Assembly (NCBI GenBank): GCA_020349885.1
Contig: CP070701.1
Coordinates: 1,779,469-1,825,488, forward strand
Direction: 5' to 3'
Source of the DNA: Acidobacteriota bacterium
GTDB lineage: Bacteria > Acidobacteriota > G020349885
Length of the DNA: 46,020 nt
Under the pieces are notes generated by a model, which saw only the letters and a program-made list of their open reading frames with translations, searched no databases and had not been told where the DNA came from. The position numbers and the translations under genes are program-made. This document shows positions 8,204 to 17,184 of the stretch, piece after piece; the first letter of the stretch is position 1; each line of letters begins with the position of its first letter.

Positions 8204-8233
8204 AAAAGCGGCAAATTAGGCAAAAGCGGCAAA
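8204..8233. repeat. Direct repeat AAAAGCGGCAAA, two copies
   Basis: Copies at 8204-8215 and 8222-8233 start 18 bases apart, right after the nuclease gene. Confidence 0.6.
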
Positions 8234-8340
8234 ATGCTTGACAAATCGCGGAAACGGCATACATGGATAAGTATGAAGTGTCGCGTATGGAGCTTGTCCT
8301 CGACCGGAGGTCGGGATATCGCGTATAGTATGCAAGGATT

Positions 8341-8368
8341 CGGTCATTGGTCATCGGTCATTGGTCAT
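8341..8368. repeat. Tandem 14-bp repeat CGGTCATTGGTCAT x2
   Basis: Two perfect head-to-tail copies lie at 8341-8354 and 8355-8368. The GGTCATTGGTCAT word is a common dispersed intergenic repeat in environmental bacterial genomes. Confidence 0.75.
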
Positions 8369-8404
8369 GGGGAGGATGCACCCCCTCCCCCCTATCAATT
8401 TACA

Positions 8405-8465
8405 AAACGAACCCAAGTAAGTGGTGTAAACAAAGGATTTCTTCGGGTTCGTTTCCAAAAACGAA
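8405..8465. repeat. Nested inverted repeats around AAACGAACCC
   Basis: AAACGAACCC (8405-8414) is the exact inverse of GGGTTCGTTT (8445-8454), and TTCGTTT (8448-8454) can instead pair with AAACGAA (8459-8465) across a 4-base loop. Two mutually exclusive hairpins are possible. It is probably a dispersed repeat unit. Confidence 0.55.
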
Positions 8466-8547
8466 GCCGGGAACCCGAGGCGGCGGATGAAGCGGAAAAA
8501 CGACAGGGCAGGGCAGGGGCTTGTTAGGACGATAGGACGGTAGGCGG

Positions 8548-9465
8548 CTAGCGCCCCGCCTTCCGCAGCCCGGCCTCGAGGGCGCGGCCGAGGCGCTCGG
8601 GGAAGCGGGCGTCGCCGGCGAGCGCCGCCCGGGCGAGCGAGCCGTCGGCGGCCTCGAGGAAGGCGCGCATGGTGATGCGCCGGCCGCGGATTCTAGCGAG
8701 CCCCCCGAGGGGGAGGCGGCAGTCGCCGCCGATCCGCTCGAGGAAGGCGCGCTCCGCGCGGGCCTCCGTCCATGACGCGGGATGGGTGACCGCCCGGAGC
8801 ATCCGGCGCACCGCGCGGTCCCGGTTGCGGCACTCCATCACGACGAGGCCCTGCCCCGGGGCCGGGACGAACGAGCGCACAGGGAATCTTTCCGCGATGC
8901 GGTCGCCGAAACCCAGCCGCTCGATGCCGGCGCAGGCGAGGACGGCGGCGTCGAGCGCCCCCGGCTTTGCGGGACCGGAAAGCCTGGCGATGCGCGTCGG
9001 GACGTTGCCCCGCAGGGGCAGGATGACGGCGTCGGGGCGCAGGCTTTTCAAAAGCGCCGCCCGCCGCGGGCTCCCCGTGCCGATGCGCGGCGAGGCGGGC
9101 AGGCGGCGCAGCGGCTTTCCGCAGCGGGAGACCAGGGCGTCGCGGGGGTCGGCGCGCCGGAGCGCCCCGGCGATCGCCAGCCCGCGCGGAAGCTCCGCCG
9201 GCATGTCCTTGAGGGAGTGGACGGCCACGTCGATGCGCCCCCGGAGAAGCGCCGCCTCGATCTCCTTGACGAAGAGCCCCTTGCCGCCCTCCTCCGTCAG
9301 GGGGCCGCGGATCCGGTCCCCCGAGGTGCGGATGATGACGGTTTCCACGGCGAGGGCAGAGAATTTCCGCTCGAGCGCGGCGCGCACCAGTGTCGCCTGA
9401 TGAAGCGCAAGCGCGCTTCCCCGGGTCCCGACGCGAAGGCGCGTTCCCCGGAAAACACGGCTCAA
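8548..9465 (-). CDS. hemC: Hydroxymethylbilane synthase (porphobilinogen deaminase)
   Basis: HemC polymerises four porphobilinogen units into hydroxymethylbilane in tetrapyrrole (heme) synthesis, in the cytoplasm. Family signatures are LRVGTRGSALALHQA at the N-terminus, the KEIEAALLRGRIDVAVHSLKDMP region, RRAALL and NVPTRIARL, and the dipyrromethane-cofactor cysteine in GGDCRLPLGG near residue 248. I chose TTG 9465 because GGGGAG lies seven bases upstream and the resulting 306 residues match the family length. An upstream in-frame ATG at 9513 would add 16 atypical residues and overlap the divergent TonB-receptor start. A possible minus-strand promoter (TTGGCT-18-TAGAAT) overlaps the divergent one. 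No other heme gene is adjacent. Confidence 0.93.
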   Translation of the reverse strand: MSRVFRGTRLRVGTRGSALALHQATLVRAALERKFSALAVETVIIRTSGDRIRGPLTEEGGKGLFVKEIEAALLRGRIDVAVHSLKDMPAELPRGLAIAGALRRADPRDALVSRCGKPLRRLPASPRIGTGSPRRAALLKSLRPDAVILPLRGNVPTRIARLSGPAKPGALDAAVLACAGIERLGFGDRIAERFPVRSFVPAPGQGLVVMECRNRDRAVRRMLRAVTHPASWTEARAERAFLERIGGDCRLPLGGLARIRGRRITMRAFLEAADGSLARAALAGDARFPERLGRALEAGLRKAGR

Positions 9466-9468
9466 GGA

Positions 9469-9498
9469 TTGACTCCCCACGGCCTCATATTCTATAAT
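9469..9498 (+). promoter_or_regulatory. Sigma70-type promoter of the TonB-receptor gene
   Basis: TTGACT (9469-9474), 18-base spacer, TATAAT (9493-9498). The ATG at 9506 is seven bases beyond the -10, about where transcription should begin. Confidence 0.75.
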
Positions 9499-9505
9499 TA
9501 CATGT

Positions 9506-12500
9506 ATGGCCAAGCCAAGGTCTTGGATGCGGACAGCGGCGCTTGCCTTTTTGCTCTCTACCGTGCTTGCAGGGGGGGCCGCGTTCGCTCAGGGAACACT
9601 GCAGGGGGTCGTGACCACGCCCGAGGGAACGCCCCTGCCCGGCGTGTGCTGCCTCTGGCTCAACCAGAAGGGCCTCAAAGAACGCATCGGCCCCCAGACT
9701 ACGCGCGGGGGCGGCTACTACAGCTTCTCCAATGTCAACCCGGGGATGTACGACCTCGAGGTGGATATTCCGGGGTTTGCCCCGTTGAGGATCCCGCTTC
9801 GCATCTACACGGGCGATCCCACGAAGCGCGACATCGAACTCCAGCTGAAGATCAAGGAAGAGGTCATCGTTATTGGAAGGCGCAAGCCCATCGAGGAGAG
9901 CCCCAAGGCGATTACAAGGATCTCGCCCGAAATGGTCGAGAACCTGCCCGTCGTGGGAGACCAGTTTCAGGATTTGGTGGAGCAGGCGCCGGGGGTCGCC
10001 ATCACCGACAGGGGCGAGATCGTCATCCGGGGCGCCCGCTACTACGAGACCCAGGTTATGGTCGGCGGTACGTCGATGACGGACCCCTTCGGCCTTTTCG
10101 GCGCCAACCAGATTGACATCAGCACCGAGGCCATCGAGGAAATGCAGATTACAACGGGCGGCTTTGACGCCACGATGTTCGGCTTCCAGGGCGGCCAGGT
10201 GAAACTCATTACCAAGGAGGGCAAGAACGAGTGGGAATCGAGCGTAGGCATCAGCATCCTCTCCGGCGTTCTCGACCGAAACGGCGCCATGGGTTGGCTT
10301 CGGCCTTCCACCTTCACGCATAATCGGCTAGAGCCGAAAATGACGCTCGGGGGCCCGATCCTTCGGGACAAGTGGTGGTTTTTTATGAACTTGATCTATT
10401 ACAAGTGGGATTACAGCGATTATGGATTAAGCCTGATTTCCGGAGTCAAGACGTTCGACGGGCAGGATGGCGGGTGGCGCACGATCTTGCTGAACACCTC
10501 CTATCAACTCAACGATAAAAACAAGTTCAAGCTCGAATATCTCGGGCAGCGCCTTAAATACATCACATATGGGAATTACGATTCGAGAATGTACGGTGTC
10601 TTCATCCCTACCGAGTCGGACTTCATCGAGAAGGATCAACGGCACAGGCTCGAGCTTCGGGCTCAGTCGGTCTTAGGCCAGGATCTCCGCCTCGAGAGCA
10701 CGGTTGCCTCCACGATACATCACCTCGGCGATGCGCCCTATAAATCGGTGCATGAAAGCAAAATTATTCCATGCAGCGCGCTGAAAGTCGTTGCCGAGCC
10801 GACGCAGAGCATCACATGCGTGGACGATTTCGTCATGGGTCCGTGGCCGAATCAGTTCACGTTCACAAACAAGTCTCTTCAATGGGAAGAGCGGTTCACG
10901 CAGTTTTCGGACAAGAGGTGGGGCGGCGACCACAAGTTCACCTACGGCTTTCGCGTGGAACATCACGACAACCGTTTCGACGAACGCTGGGAGCCGATCT
11001 TTTTTTACGCACAGCGAGCGCCGCAGGCAGAAGCGCCGGGACAAGCGACCCAGGACGTCGAAGTGGCCGTCCCGTACATCCAGCCGCGCAGGGACACGAT
11101 GCGCCTGCTTGGCCTGTATGCCCAGGACGAGATGCGGGTGTCGCCACGGTGGAGCTTCAACTTCGGCGGAAACTATATGGACCAACGTCTCACCACGTTC
11201 GGCTACCGAGGAGACCCAGATGGGTACGTCGACTTCTGGGGGACCTTTGGTGGCGCCCGTCCGTTGCGGCCAACGTCTGGGTTCGATACATCAGAGCTCG
11301 GGAACAATACGGGTTGCCTCGACCGGGAATTCCTGCTTTCGAGCGACAGCGATGAATTTTGGAATCCGGGGGATCCTTTCAACAGGGCGACCCATATGCG
11401 CTGCATGCCGATAAAGAAGACCCCGAGTGAAAATCACTTCGAGACTATCGGCGTCAGCGACGTCACCAAGTACATTCCCGGCGTTATGAATTACGTCGCC
11501 GACGGCGAAGCCCTCCGATTCGGAGACGGCAACTTCACGGCGTTCTTCTCCGCCATCTGGCGCCCCTACGGTGATGAGAACACGGTGGTGCGATTCAACC
11601 TCTCCCGGCAGTACGGGCAACTGGCACGCTACATGGGCTGGGAAACCACGACCCAAGAGGTCGCGGGTTACCTCAGTCAAAATTACAATCCGCAAGACGT
11701 ATGTAATTATTTCACCCCGCTCGGGGAGCCCGACTGGAACAGTACGGCTCACCTTTACGACTGCTACCAACTGCCCGAGTACTACCTGTTCGACCGCGAG
11801 CTGGATACGCCCTATACCGACGAGTGGACGGTCAGCGTGGCGCGCAACATTACGGACACTTTCGGTGTCGACATCCGCTACACGAACCGCCGGGCCTACA
11901 AGCAACCCTTCTTGGAGGATATCAACCAAACGTTTGACATAGAGGGCAATATTAGACCGATCGATCCGACCGATCTCACCGTGACCGGAGGCAAGAACAA
12001 AAACTTCCGCGCCATCTGGGACCTGTCGAACCGGGAGACGCGGACGTTCGAATCGGTGGAAGTGATACTGACCAAGTATATGAGCCGAAACTGGGAATTG
12101 AACGCTAACTATAGCTACATCATTTCTACGGGCGTTGCCGAAGACATCAATGAGTTCGAGGAAGGGTTGGAGTATGCTCCTTGGGGCCTTACGTTTGTAC
12201 CGGAGGCGGGCTTTCTCGAAGACGACCAGCGCCACGAGGTGAACATCAACTTGCTGAACTACCTGCCCGGCGATTTTCGAGTGGGCACCATCGTCAACTG
12301 GGCCTCCGGTCTTCCCTACTCCCAGATCTACGTGTACAGCGATAAAACCGTTTGTCCTTATCCTCTGTGCGGAGGATATTTGGGAGAAGGACGCAACGCC
12401 TTCCGCAATCCGGCGCACTGGCGCGTGGATCTGAGCCTCATCAAGGATTTCGAATGGGGCGAGAGCTGGGGCACGCTGGGCCTCGAGGTCAGCAATCTCT

Positions 12501-12655
12501 TTAACGAAGCGTTCATGATGGATCAAAGTGCGGTACTACAACAGTTTCGGAGGCAGAACGAGGGCAGAATGGGGCCGCTTAATCGCAAGGCCATTTTCTT
12601 CGGGGAGCTAGATTTTGGCCGGGAGTGGGAGTTTTCGTTTACCTATCATTTCTAA
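9506..12655 (+). CDS. TonB-dependent receptor with N-terminal carboxypeptidase-regulatory-like domain
   Basis: This is an outer-membrane beta-barrel receptor of the Oar-like type found in Acidobacteriota; its ligand is unknown. A signal peptide is visible (WMRTAALAFLLSTVLAGG, cleavage near AFAQ). Residues about 30-115 form a CarboxypepD_reg-like fold (GTLQGVVTTPEGTPLPGV), followed by a TonB-box-like EEVIVIGRR near 120, a plug domain (about 135-245, with EIVIRGARYYETQVMVGG) and a long barrel. The chain ends in ...FSFTYHF, the terminal aromatic signal for barrel insertion. At 1049 residues it has the usual length. ATG 9506 would be leaderless; ATG 9527 with AAGG upstream gives a cleaner signal peptide and a short leader, so either may be used. 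The GWxTD gene follows after 9 bases in the same operon. Confidence 0.9.
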   Translation: MAKPRSWMRTAALAFLLSTVLAGGAAFAQGTLQGVVTTPEGTPLPGVCCLWLNQKGLKERIGPQTTRGGGYYSFSNVNPGMYDLEVDIPGFAPLRIPLRIYTGDPTKRDIELQLKIKEEVIVIGRRKPIEESPKAITRISPEMVENLPVVGDQFQDLVEQAPGVAITDRGEIVIRGARYYETQVMVGGTSMTDPFGLFGANQIDISTEAIEEMQITTGGFDATMFGFQGGQVKLITKEGKNEWESSVGISILSGVLDRNGAMGWLRPSTFTHNRLEPKMTLGGPILRDKWWFFMNLIYYKWDYSDYGLSLISGVKTFDGQDGGWRTILLNTSYQLNDKNKFKLEYLGQRLKYITYGNYDSRMYGVFIPTESDFIEKDQRHRLELRAQSVLGQDLRLESTVASTIHHLGDAPYKSVHESKIIPCSALKVVAEPTQSITCVDDFVMGPWPNQFTFTNKSLQWEERFTQFSDKRWGGDHKFTYGFRVEHHDNRFDERWEPIFFYAQRAPQAEAPGQATQDVEVAVPYIQPRRDTMRLLGLYAQDEMRVSPRWSFNFGGNYMDQRLTTFGYRGDPDGYVDFWGTFGGARPLRPTSGFDTSELGNNTGCLDREFLLSSDSDEFWNPGDPFNRATHMRCMPIKKTPSENHFETIGVSDVTKYIPGVMNYVADGEALRFGDGNFTAFFSAIWRPYGDENTVVRFNLSRQYGQLARYMGWETTTQEVAGYLSQNYNPQDVCNYFTPLGEPDWNSTAHLYDCYQLPEYYLFDRELDTPYTDEWTVSVARNITDTFGVDIRYTNRRAYKQPFLEDINQTFDIEGNIRPIDPTDLTVTGGKNKNFRAIWDLSNRETRTFESVEVILTKYMSRNWELNANYSYIISTGVAEDINEFEEGLEYAPWGLTFVPEAGFLEDDQRHEVNINLLNYLPGDFRVGTIVNWASGLPYSQIYVYSDKTVCPYPLCGGYLGEGRNAFRNPAHWRVDLSLIKDFEWGESWGTLGLEVSNLFNEAFMMDQSAVLQQFRRQNEGRMGPLNRKAIFFGELDFGREWEFSFTYHF

Positions 12656-12664
12656 GCGTTTCGT

Positions 12665-14302
12665 ATGATTTCTGCACCATCCCCCTTCGGAACCTCGCCC
12701 CGACGCGTCGGAAGGAAAGGAAGCGGCAAGGTAACGGCAAGCATTTTCTTGGCGGGATGTTTCCTGGCGGGTATGCCTTACGCTTCCTCGAAAGAACCCC
12801 AAATGCTCCTGGACTGCCTTAGGAACCTACCTGCGTATCAGGAAGACCAGGAGCTGCGGCGGCAGGTGCGCCATGTGAAAACCGATGAGAAGCGGCAACA
12901 AATCCTGGATGCGTTCTGGGCTGACCGTGACCCCACGCCCGCGACGCCTCAGAACGAGGCGCGCATCATGTACGAGCAGCGCTGCCAGGAGGCGCAGCGC
13001 GAGTTCGGCCGCACCGACGCGGGAGTCCTTTCCGACCGGGGCCGGGTATGGGTGCTGCTCGGGGAACCCGACGACCGCTTCACACCCTTCGAGCGCAGCC
13101 ACATGTCGCCGGGAGGCTTCGACGTTGCCGTGAGCCGCGAGCGATGGGTGTACTACAACCTGCCCGACACCACCCTTGGCCCGCACTTCGAGGTGGAGTT
13201 CGTGAGCCGTGCGCACTCGCCGAGCTACCGGCTCGCCTCCCGCGTGTCCATCCTGGACGGCCCGGCGTCTTCCATCGCGACGGGGGCACTCCGCGAGATA
13301 ATGGACCTGAGCCAAGCCGAGCAGGCGGCCACGGAAACCCCTGAGTCTGAAGTGACGCTCGACGGTCTCCTGCTACAAGAAAAGCCCCGGGAAGGGTTCC
13401 CCTTCAGCGAGCACGTGATGTTTCTGAAATCGCTCAAACCGGAAGATGCGGGCATCACGACGCTTCTTCTGACGGTGCGTGTCCGTCCGAAGGACCTCGC
13501 CTCGAAGGTGCCTCTCGAAAAGCTCGCGCTCACGGCGGCGACGCGCATACGCCTTGAAAAACCTCCCGAGCCGCCAGCACCCGCCGAAGACGACCCCTTC
13601 GCCCTCGCGGAGCCGGCACCTTCCGCCGAGGACGAAAAAGCCACCGGCTATGAATACGCCGAGCTCTTGCCCTATGCCAAAAACTCGCGGCTCAAAACGG
13701 CGCGGTACTTCCAGATCGCCCTTCCGTTCAAGCCCGGAAGCTACAGGGCTTTCGTCGGCGTCATGGAAGAATCGGAAAAGAAAAAAGCGAGCGTCAAAAA
13801 GCTTTCCCTCGAAGTTCCGTCCCTCGATCCGCCCTATCCCCAGATTTCCACGCCTGTTTTGGTGCGCGGAGGCGTCAAGACTCTCGGAGACGAAGAAGTC
13901 AAGGCCCTGAAGGCCAAGGGCAGCTTTACGCCGCTTATCATCGGAGGCAAGCATGTGGTGGTGCCCCGCTTCGACAACGTTTTATCCAAGAAGGCCGAGG
14001 ACGCTCTCACCGTCTACTGCCAGGTCTACAACCCCAGGAGCGAAGAGTCAAGGGTAAACGCCCCGTACGATGTCGAGCTCCGGCGCGAGATTAAGATGAA
14101 GGACCAGCTGGTGTTTCAAAAACTTAAGCCCCAGAAAATCAACAAAGAGCCCCTTGTGGGAAATGTGTACCGCTTCAATATGCCCGCGGATCTTCTCGCT
14201 CAATATCCCGAGGGCTCCTACCGCTTCGAAATCGTCATTAAAGATACTTCCGACCCTTCCGAAACGGCCTCTGCGACGATCGAGTTCGAGCTAACCGAGT
14301 AA
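12665..14302 (+). CDS. GWxTD domain-containing secreted protein
   Basis: Proteins of the GWxTD family are exported proteins of unknown function, abundant in Acidobacteriota and relatives. Residues about 45-180 carry the recognisable part: an RRQVRHVKTDEKRQQILDAFW helix, DPTPATPQNEARIMYEQRCQEA, then DRGRVWVLLGEPDD and a WVYYNLP strand. A hydrophobic segment at about 24-40 follows a basic stretch; it contains LAGC, so it could be a lipoprotein signal, or the cleavage could lie later at PYASS. The remaining 350 residues are beta-rich with acidic/proline insertions (about 297-322). It follows the TonB receptor by 9 bases, so co-transcription and an envelope role are likely. The next gene is convergent. 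Confidence 0.82.
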   Translation: MISAPSPFGTSPRRVGRKGSGKVTASIFLAGCFLAGMPYASSKEPQMLLDCLRNLPAYQEDQELRRQVRHVKTDEKRQQILDAFWADRDPTPATPQNEARIMYEQRCQEAQREFGRTDAGVLSDRGRVWVLLGEPDDRFTPFERSHMSPGGFDVAVSRERWVYYNLPDTTLGPHFEVEFVSRAHSPSYRLASRVSILDGPASSIATGALREIMDLSQAEQAATETPESEVTLDGLLLQEKPREGFPFSEHVMFLKSLKPEDAGITTLLLTVRVRPKDLASKVPLEKLALTAATRIRLEKPPEPPAPAEDDPFALAEPAPSAEDEKATGYEYAELLPYAKNSRLKTARYFQIALPFKPGSYRAFVGVMEESEKKKASVKKLSLEVPSLDPPYPQISTPVLVRGGVKTLGDEEVKALKAKGSFTPLIIGGKHVVVPRFDNVLSKKAEDALTVYCQVYNPRSEESRVNAPYDVELRREIKMKDQLVFQKLKPQKINKEPLVGNVYRFNMPADLLAQYPEGSYRFEIVIKDTSDPSETASATIEFELTE

Positions 14303-14308
14303 CCAGCC

Positions 14309-14325
14309 GCCAGCCGTCAGGGATC
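14309..14325 (+). repeat. Intergenic repeat copy 2 (17-mer shared with 1285-1301)
   Basis: An exact second copy of GCCAGCCGTCAGGGATC sits seven bases after the stop of the GWxTD gene, followed by ACTAGGGG text as at the first site. Confidence 0.6.
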
Positions 14326-14336
14326 GGCAACTAGGG

Positions 14337-14401
14337 GCCAGGAGTCAGCAGAAGGAAAAATTCTCGACCTGAGCTCCGATCCTTGGTCGCTGACCCCTGG
14401 C
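14337..14401. repeat. Imperfect inverted repeat between convergent genes
   Basis: GCCAGGAGTCAGC (14337-14349) and GCTGACCCCTGGC (14389-14401) are inverted copies with one mismatch. They belong to the same CAGGGGTCAG repeat class as the neighbouring 17-mer. A hairpin here could end transcription from both sides, but no T-run follows. Confidence 0.55.
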
Positions 14402-14417
14402 TCCTGACAACTGACCC

Positions 14418-17024
14418 CTACTGCACCACGGCCTCAACGGCGACCGGAATGCCGGCGAAGAGGCGGCTTCGCACACGGTTAATCTCGCGCCGAATTTCTT
14501 CTTCCCGTTTGGCTTCCTCCTTCGTTTTTTCTTCTTTTTCTTCCCCTTCCTCTTCTTCCTCTTCCTCGTCTTTTTCCTGAAGAGCATGAAAAAAGCGAAG
14601 CGTCTCGCTTGCGTGAGGCGCCTGGAGGGAAAGTGCCTTTGCGAAAAACGGAGCCTCGCCTGAAAGAACCGCCCTTCGCTGCTCTTTCCACGAAAACTCC
14701 AAGAGGCGGTGGGCGCTATCGGAGCAGATTTTCTGAGGCTCCGTGCCTTCGACGAAGGTTTCAAGAAAGATGTTCGCGCAGCGGCTTTCGAGCGTCGCCC
14801 GAAGGCCCGTTTTGGGATCCACGGGCACGCGCACCACACGGGGAGGGCGCTTGAGCTGAGACGGCTCGTCGCTACGGGCAAGCACTTTTTTCATAAACTC
14901 CATCCAGATGGGAAGCGCCACGCGCGCTCCCACCATCCCGCGTCCCACCGAACGCTTCGTGTCGTAGCCCACCCACACGCCCGCAGCCAAATCGGGCGTA
15001 AAGCCCACGAACCATGCATCGGTGTAGTCGTTCGTCGTGCCGGTCTTTCCCGCCACCTCTCCCCGAAGCCCCGAGGCGCGGTAGGCGGTGCCGCGCAACA
15101 CCACGCCGCGCAGAACCTGGGCCATCACATAGGCCACCTCCGGCGAGATGACACGGCTGAATCGGGGAAAAAATTCCTCTATCTCCCCGGAAATGGGCGA
15201 TTCAATCCGTGTGATCCAGTGCGGCGCCGCCCGGGCGCCACCGTTGGCAAACGAGGCGAAAGCGGAGACCATTTCCTCGAGCGTGGCCTCGCTTGCGCCC
15301 AAGGCGAGCGAAGGGTAGGGATGAAAGGGGCCGCGAAAGCCGAAGCGCTTTGCCGCGTCTATGAGCCGGCGGATGCCGACGCGGTTGAGGAGACGCACCG
15401 TGACGACGTTTCGAGAAAGCTCGAGCGCACGCCGAAGCGTGGTGATTCCCTTAAAGTCGCGTTCGTGGTTCTCGGGAAAATACGGAACGCCCGAGCCACG
15501 GTCGAAAAACACCGTGGGTTCGTCGAAGAGCACGTCAGAGGGGGTGTAGCCCTGTTCGAAGGCGGAGGCGTAGATGATGGGCTTGAATGCAGAGCCTGTC
15601 TGGCGGCGCGCCTGACGCGCCCGATTGAATTGGCTCTCCTCGAAGCGATAGCCGCCCACCATGGCGCGCACCGCGCCCGTGGCCGGGTCGATGGCGAGAA
15701 AGGCCCCCTGCACTTTGGGATCCTGCTCCAGAGCCGCTTGGAACGCTCCGTCCTTTGAAATGGACTCCACGCGGACAAGGATGATGTCGCCCCGCTTGAG
15801 AATTTTTCGGAAGTCGCGAGTCTTGGCCCAGGCCGCGCCGAAGCGGTCGAGCGTCCCCTCGCGCTCCCCAACGCGCAGGGTGACGCGGCCGCGCGCCGCA
15901 TCAAGCACGAGCGCCCTGACGATGTCCCCTTCTTTTAGTTCCAATCCCCCGCCCCCCTTCAGCGGGGAAAGCGCTTTCCAAGAAGGATCTTCGTATGCGT
16001 CAAGCTCCATGGGCTCGGCCGAAACGTTTTCCTCTGGGCCGCGGTAGACGCCGAATTTCTTGTCGAGGGAGCGCAGACCGTCTTGAAGGACCTCCTCCGC
16101 CCAGCGCTGGAGTTCGGGATCCAGCGTCGTGCTGATGCGCAGGCCGCCACCAAAGATTTCCTCCGCGGAAAAACGCCGCGCCAAAGTTTTGCGCACTTCC
16201 TCGACGAAATAGTCCCCCGCCGTGACCTGCGGCGCACGCTTGCGCAGGGGGAGAGATTCTTCCGCAATGCGCTCGGCTTCTTCGAGAGATAGATAGTCCT
16301 CGCTCACCATGCGCAGCAGCACAATGCGTCTTCGGGCCAAGGCGCGTTCGGGATGCTTGAAGGGACTGTAACGCCCCGGATTCCGGATAAGGCCTGCAAG
16401 CATCGCCGTCTCGCCGATGGTGAGCTCCCTGGTCTCTTTGTCGAAATAGTAACCCGCTGCCGCCTCGAGTCCGTAGACGCCGCTTCCCATATAGACCTGG
16501 TTCGCGTAGAGCTCCAGGATGCGTTCCTTCGAATAGCGGCGCTCAATCTGGAACGCCAGCACGATATCCTGCACCTTGCGCCGCAGCGTCCGCTCCCGGG
16601 TGAGAAAGAGGACTTTGGCAAGCTGCTGCGTGATGGTCGAGCCGCCCTCCACGATGCTGCGGGCGCGCAGGTTGCGAATTAAGGCGCGCCCGATGCCCGC
16701 GAAATCCACGCCCCAGTGCTTGAAGAAGCGGGAATCCTCCGTCGCAATGACGGCCTCGATGAAGGGGCCCGGTATCTCGTCGTAGGGGATGAAGATGCGG
16801 CGCTCGGCCGCAAACTCATGAAGGAGCGAGCCGTCGGCGGCATAGACGTAGCTCGACTCCATGGGGCGGAAATTTTCCAAATCGCGCACATGGGGCATGT
16901 CCTGCAGGTACGTGAGGACAAAGCCCGTGGCGACCCCGGCTCCGAGCGCGAACAAAAGCAGCGCGGCAAAAAGCCATTTCCGCCGCGGAAGAAGAAGTCG
17001 CAAAGACCGGGCAAACGCAGACAT
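14418..17024 (-). CDS. mrcA: Bifunctional penicillin-binding protein 1A (class A PBP)
   Basis: This enzyme polymerises and cross-links peptidoglycan in the periplasm. A basic start and one membrane anchor (about 15-40) are followed by the GT51 glycosyltransferase domain: catalytic E in ATEDSRFFKHWGVD near 96, GGSTITQQLAKVLF, and RKVQDIVLAFQIERRYSKERILELYAN. The transpeptidase domain has the nucleophile motif GSAFKP near 478, the SRN triad motif in ELSRNVVTV, and KTGTTND near 660. Length 868 is normal. The C-terminus is odd: about 30 mostly Glu/Lys residues (about 808-840) precede a short end of INRVRSRLFAGIPVAVEAVVQ. It is convergent with the GWxTD gene, with the cohesin-protein gene upstream on the same strand. 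Confidence 0.95.
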   Translation of the reverse strand: MSAFARSLRLLLPRRKWLFAALLLFALGAGVATGFVLTYLQDMPHVRDLENFRPMESSYVYAADGSLLHEFAAERRIFIPYDEIPGPFIEAVIATEDSRFFKHWGVDFAGIGRALIRNLRARSIVEGGSTITQQLAKVLFLTRERTLRRKVQDIVLAFQIERRYSKERILELYANQVYMGSGVYGLEAAAGYYFDKETRELTIGETAMLAGLIRNPGRYSPFKHPERALARRRIVLLRMVSEDYLSLEEAERIAEESLPLRKRAPQVTAGDYFVEEVRKTLARRFSAEEIFGGGLRISTTLDPELQRWAEEVLQDGLRSLDKKFGVYRGPEENVSAEPMELDAYEDPSWKALSPLKGGGGLELKEGDIVRALVLDAARGRVTLRVGEREGTLDRFGAAWAKTRDFRKILKRGDIILVRVESISKDGAFQAALEQDPKVQGAFLAIDPATGAVRAMVGGYRFEESQFNRARQARRQTGSAFKPIIYASAFEQGYTPSDVLFDEPTVFFDRGSGVPYFPENHERDFKGITTLRRALELSRNVVTVRLLNRVGIRRLIDAAKRFGFRGPFHPYPSLALGASEATLEEMVSAFASFANGGARAAPHWITRIESPISGEIEEFFPRFSRVISPEVAYVMAQVLRGVVLRGTAYRASGLRGEVAGKTGTTNDYTDAWFVGFTPDLAAGVWVGYDTKRSVGRGMVGARVALPIWMEFMKKVLARSDEPSQLKRPPRVVRVPVDPKTGLRATLESRCANIFLETFVEGTEPQKICSDSAHRLLEFSWKEQRRAVLSGEAPFFAKALSLQAPHASETLRFFHALQEKDEEEEEEEGEEKEEKTKEEAKREEEIRREINRVRSRLFAGIPVAVEAVVQ

Positions 17025-17184
17025 TTACGTTGGAGCATAGCATGAAACCCCAGAAAATGCCCCCTTATGTGCCATTCCCGATAAGGCTTGCCCCCGAAGG
17101 TGCCTCTCCCGACCGGAGTTTGCTTGTCAACGGGCCCAGGGAGGGCGGCGGCAGGATTTGCCCCGGCGCGTCGGTCGGGTTGAA

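Larger units (their letters stand above)
8179..8547. other. Gene-free, repeat-rich stretch at the right edge of the island
   Basis: It holds TAGGGG-class text in inverted orientation (8181-8200), two AAAAGCGGCAAA copies, a tandem CGGTCATTGGTCAT pair, a set of nested inverted repeats and short GATAGGAC/GGTAGGC words (8529-8545). The 97-codon open frame 8234-8527 runs through these repeats and is not accepted as a gene. Confidence 0.6.

Noticed and set aside
8341-8368. Start of a CRISPR array
   Set aside because: Only two 14-bp units directly abutting with no spacers; it is a simple tandem repeat.
8234-8527. 97-codon frame after the nuclease gene
   Set aside because: It consists of tandem and inverted repeats, lacks a ribosome binding site and looks like a translated dispersed repeat.
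9466-9513. ATG at 9513 as the hemC start
   Set aside because: It would add a non-homologous stretch, overlap the divergent receptor start and cover its promoter; TTG 9465 has a good ribosome binding site and gives the family length.
8782-10116. 444-codon plus-strand frame across hemC and the TonB receptor start
   Set aside because: It is antisense to hemC and out of frame with the receptor, with no domain and no start signal.
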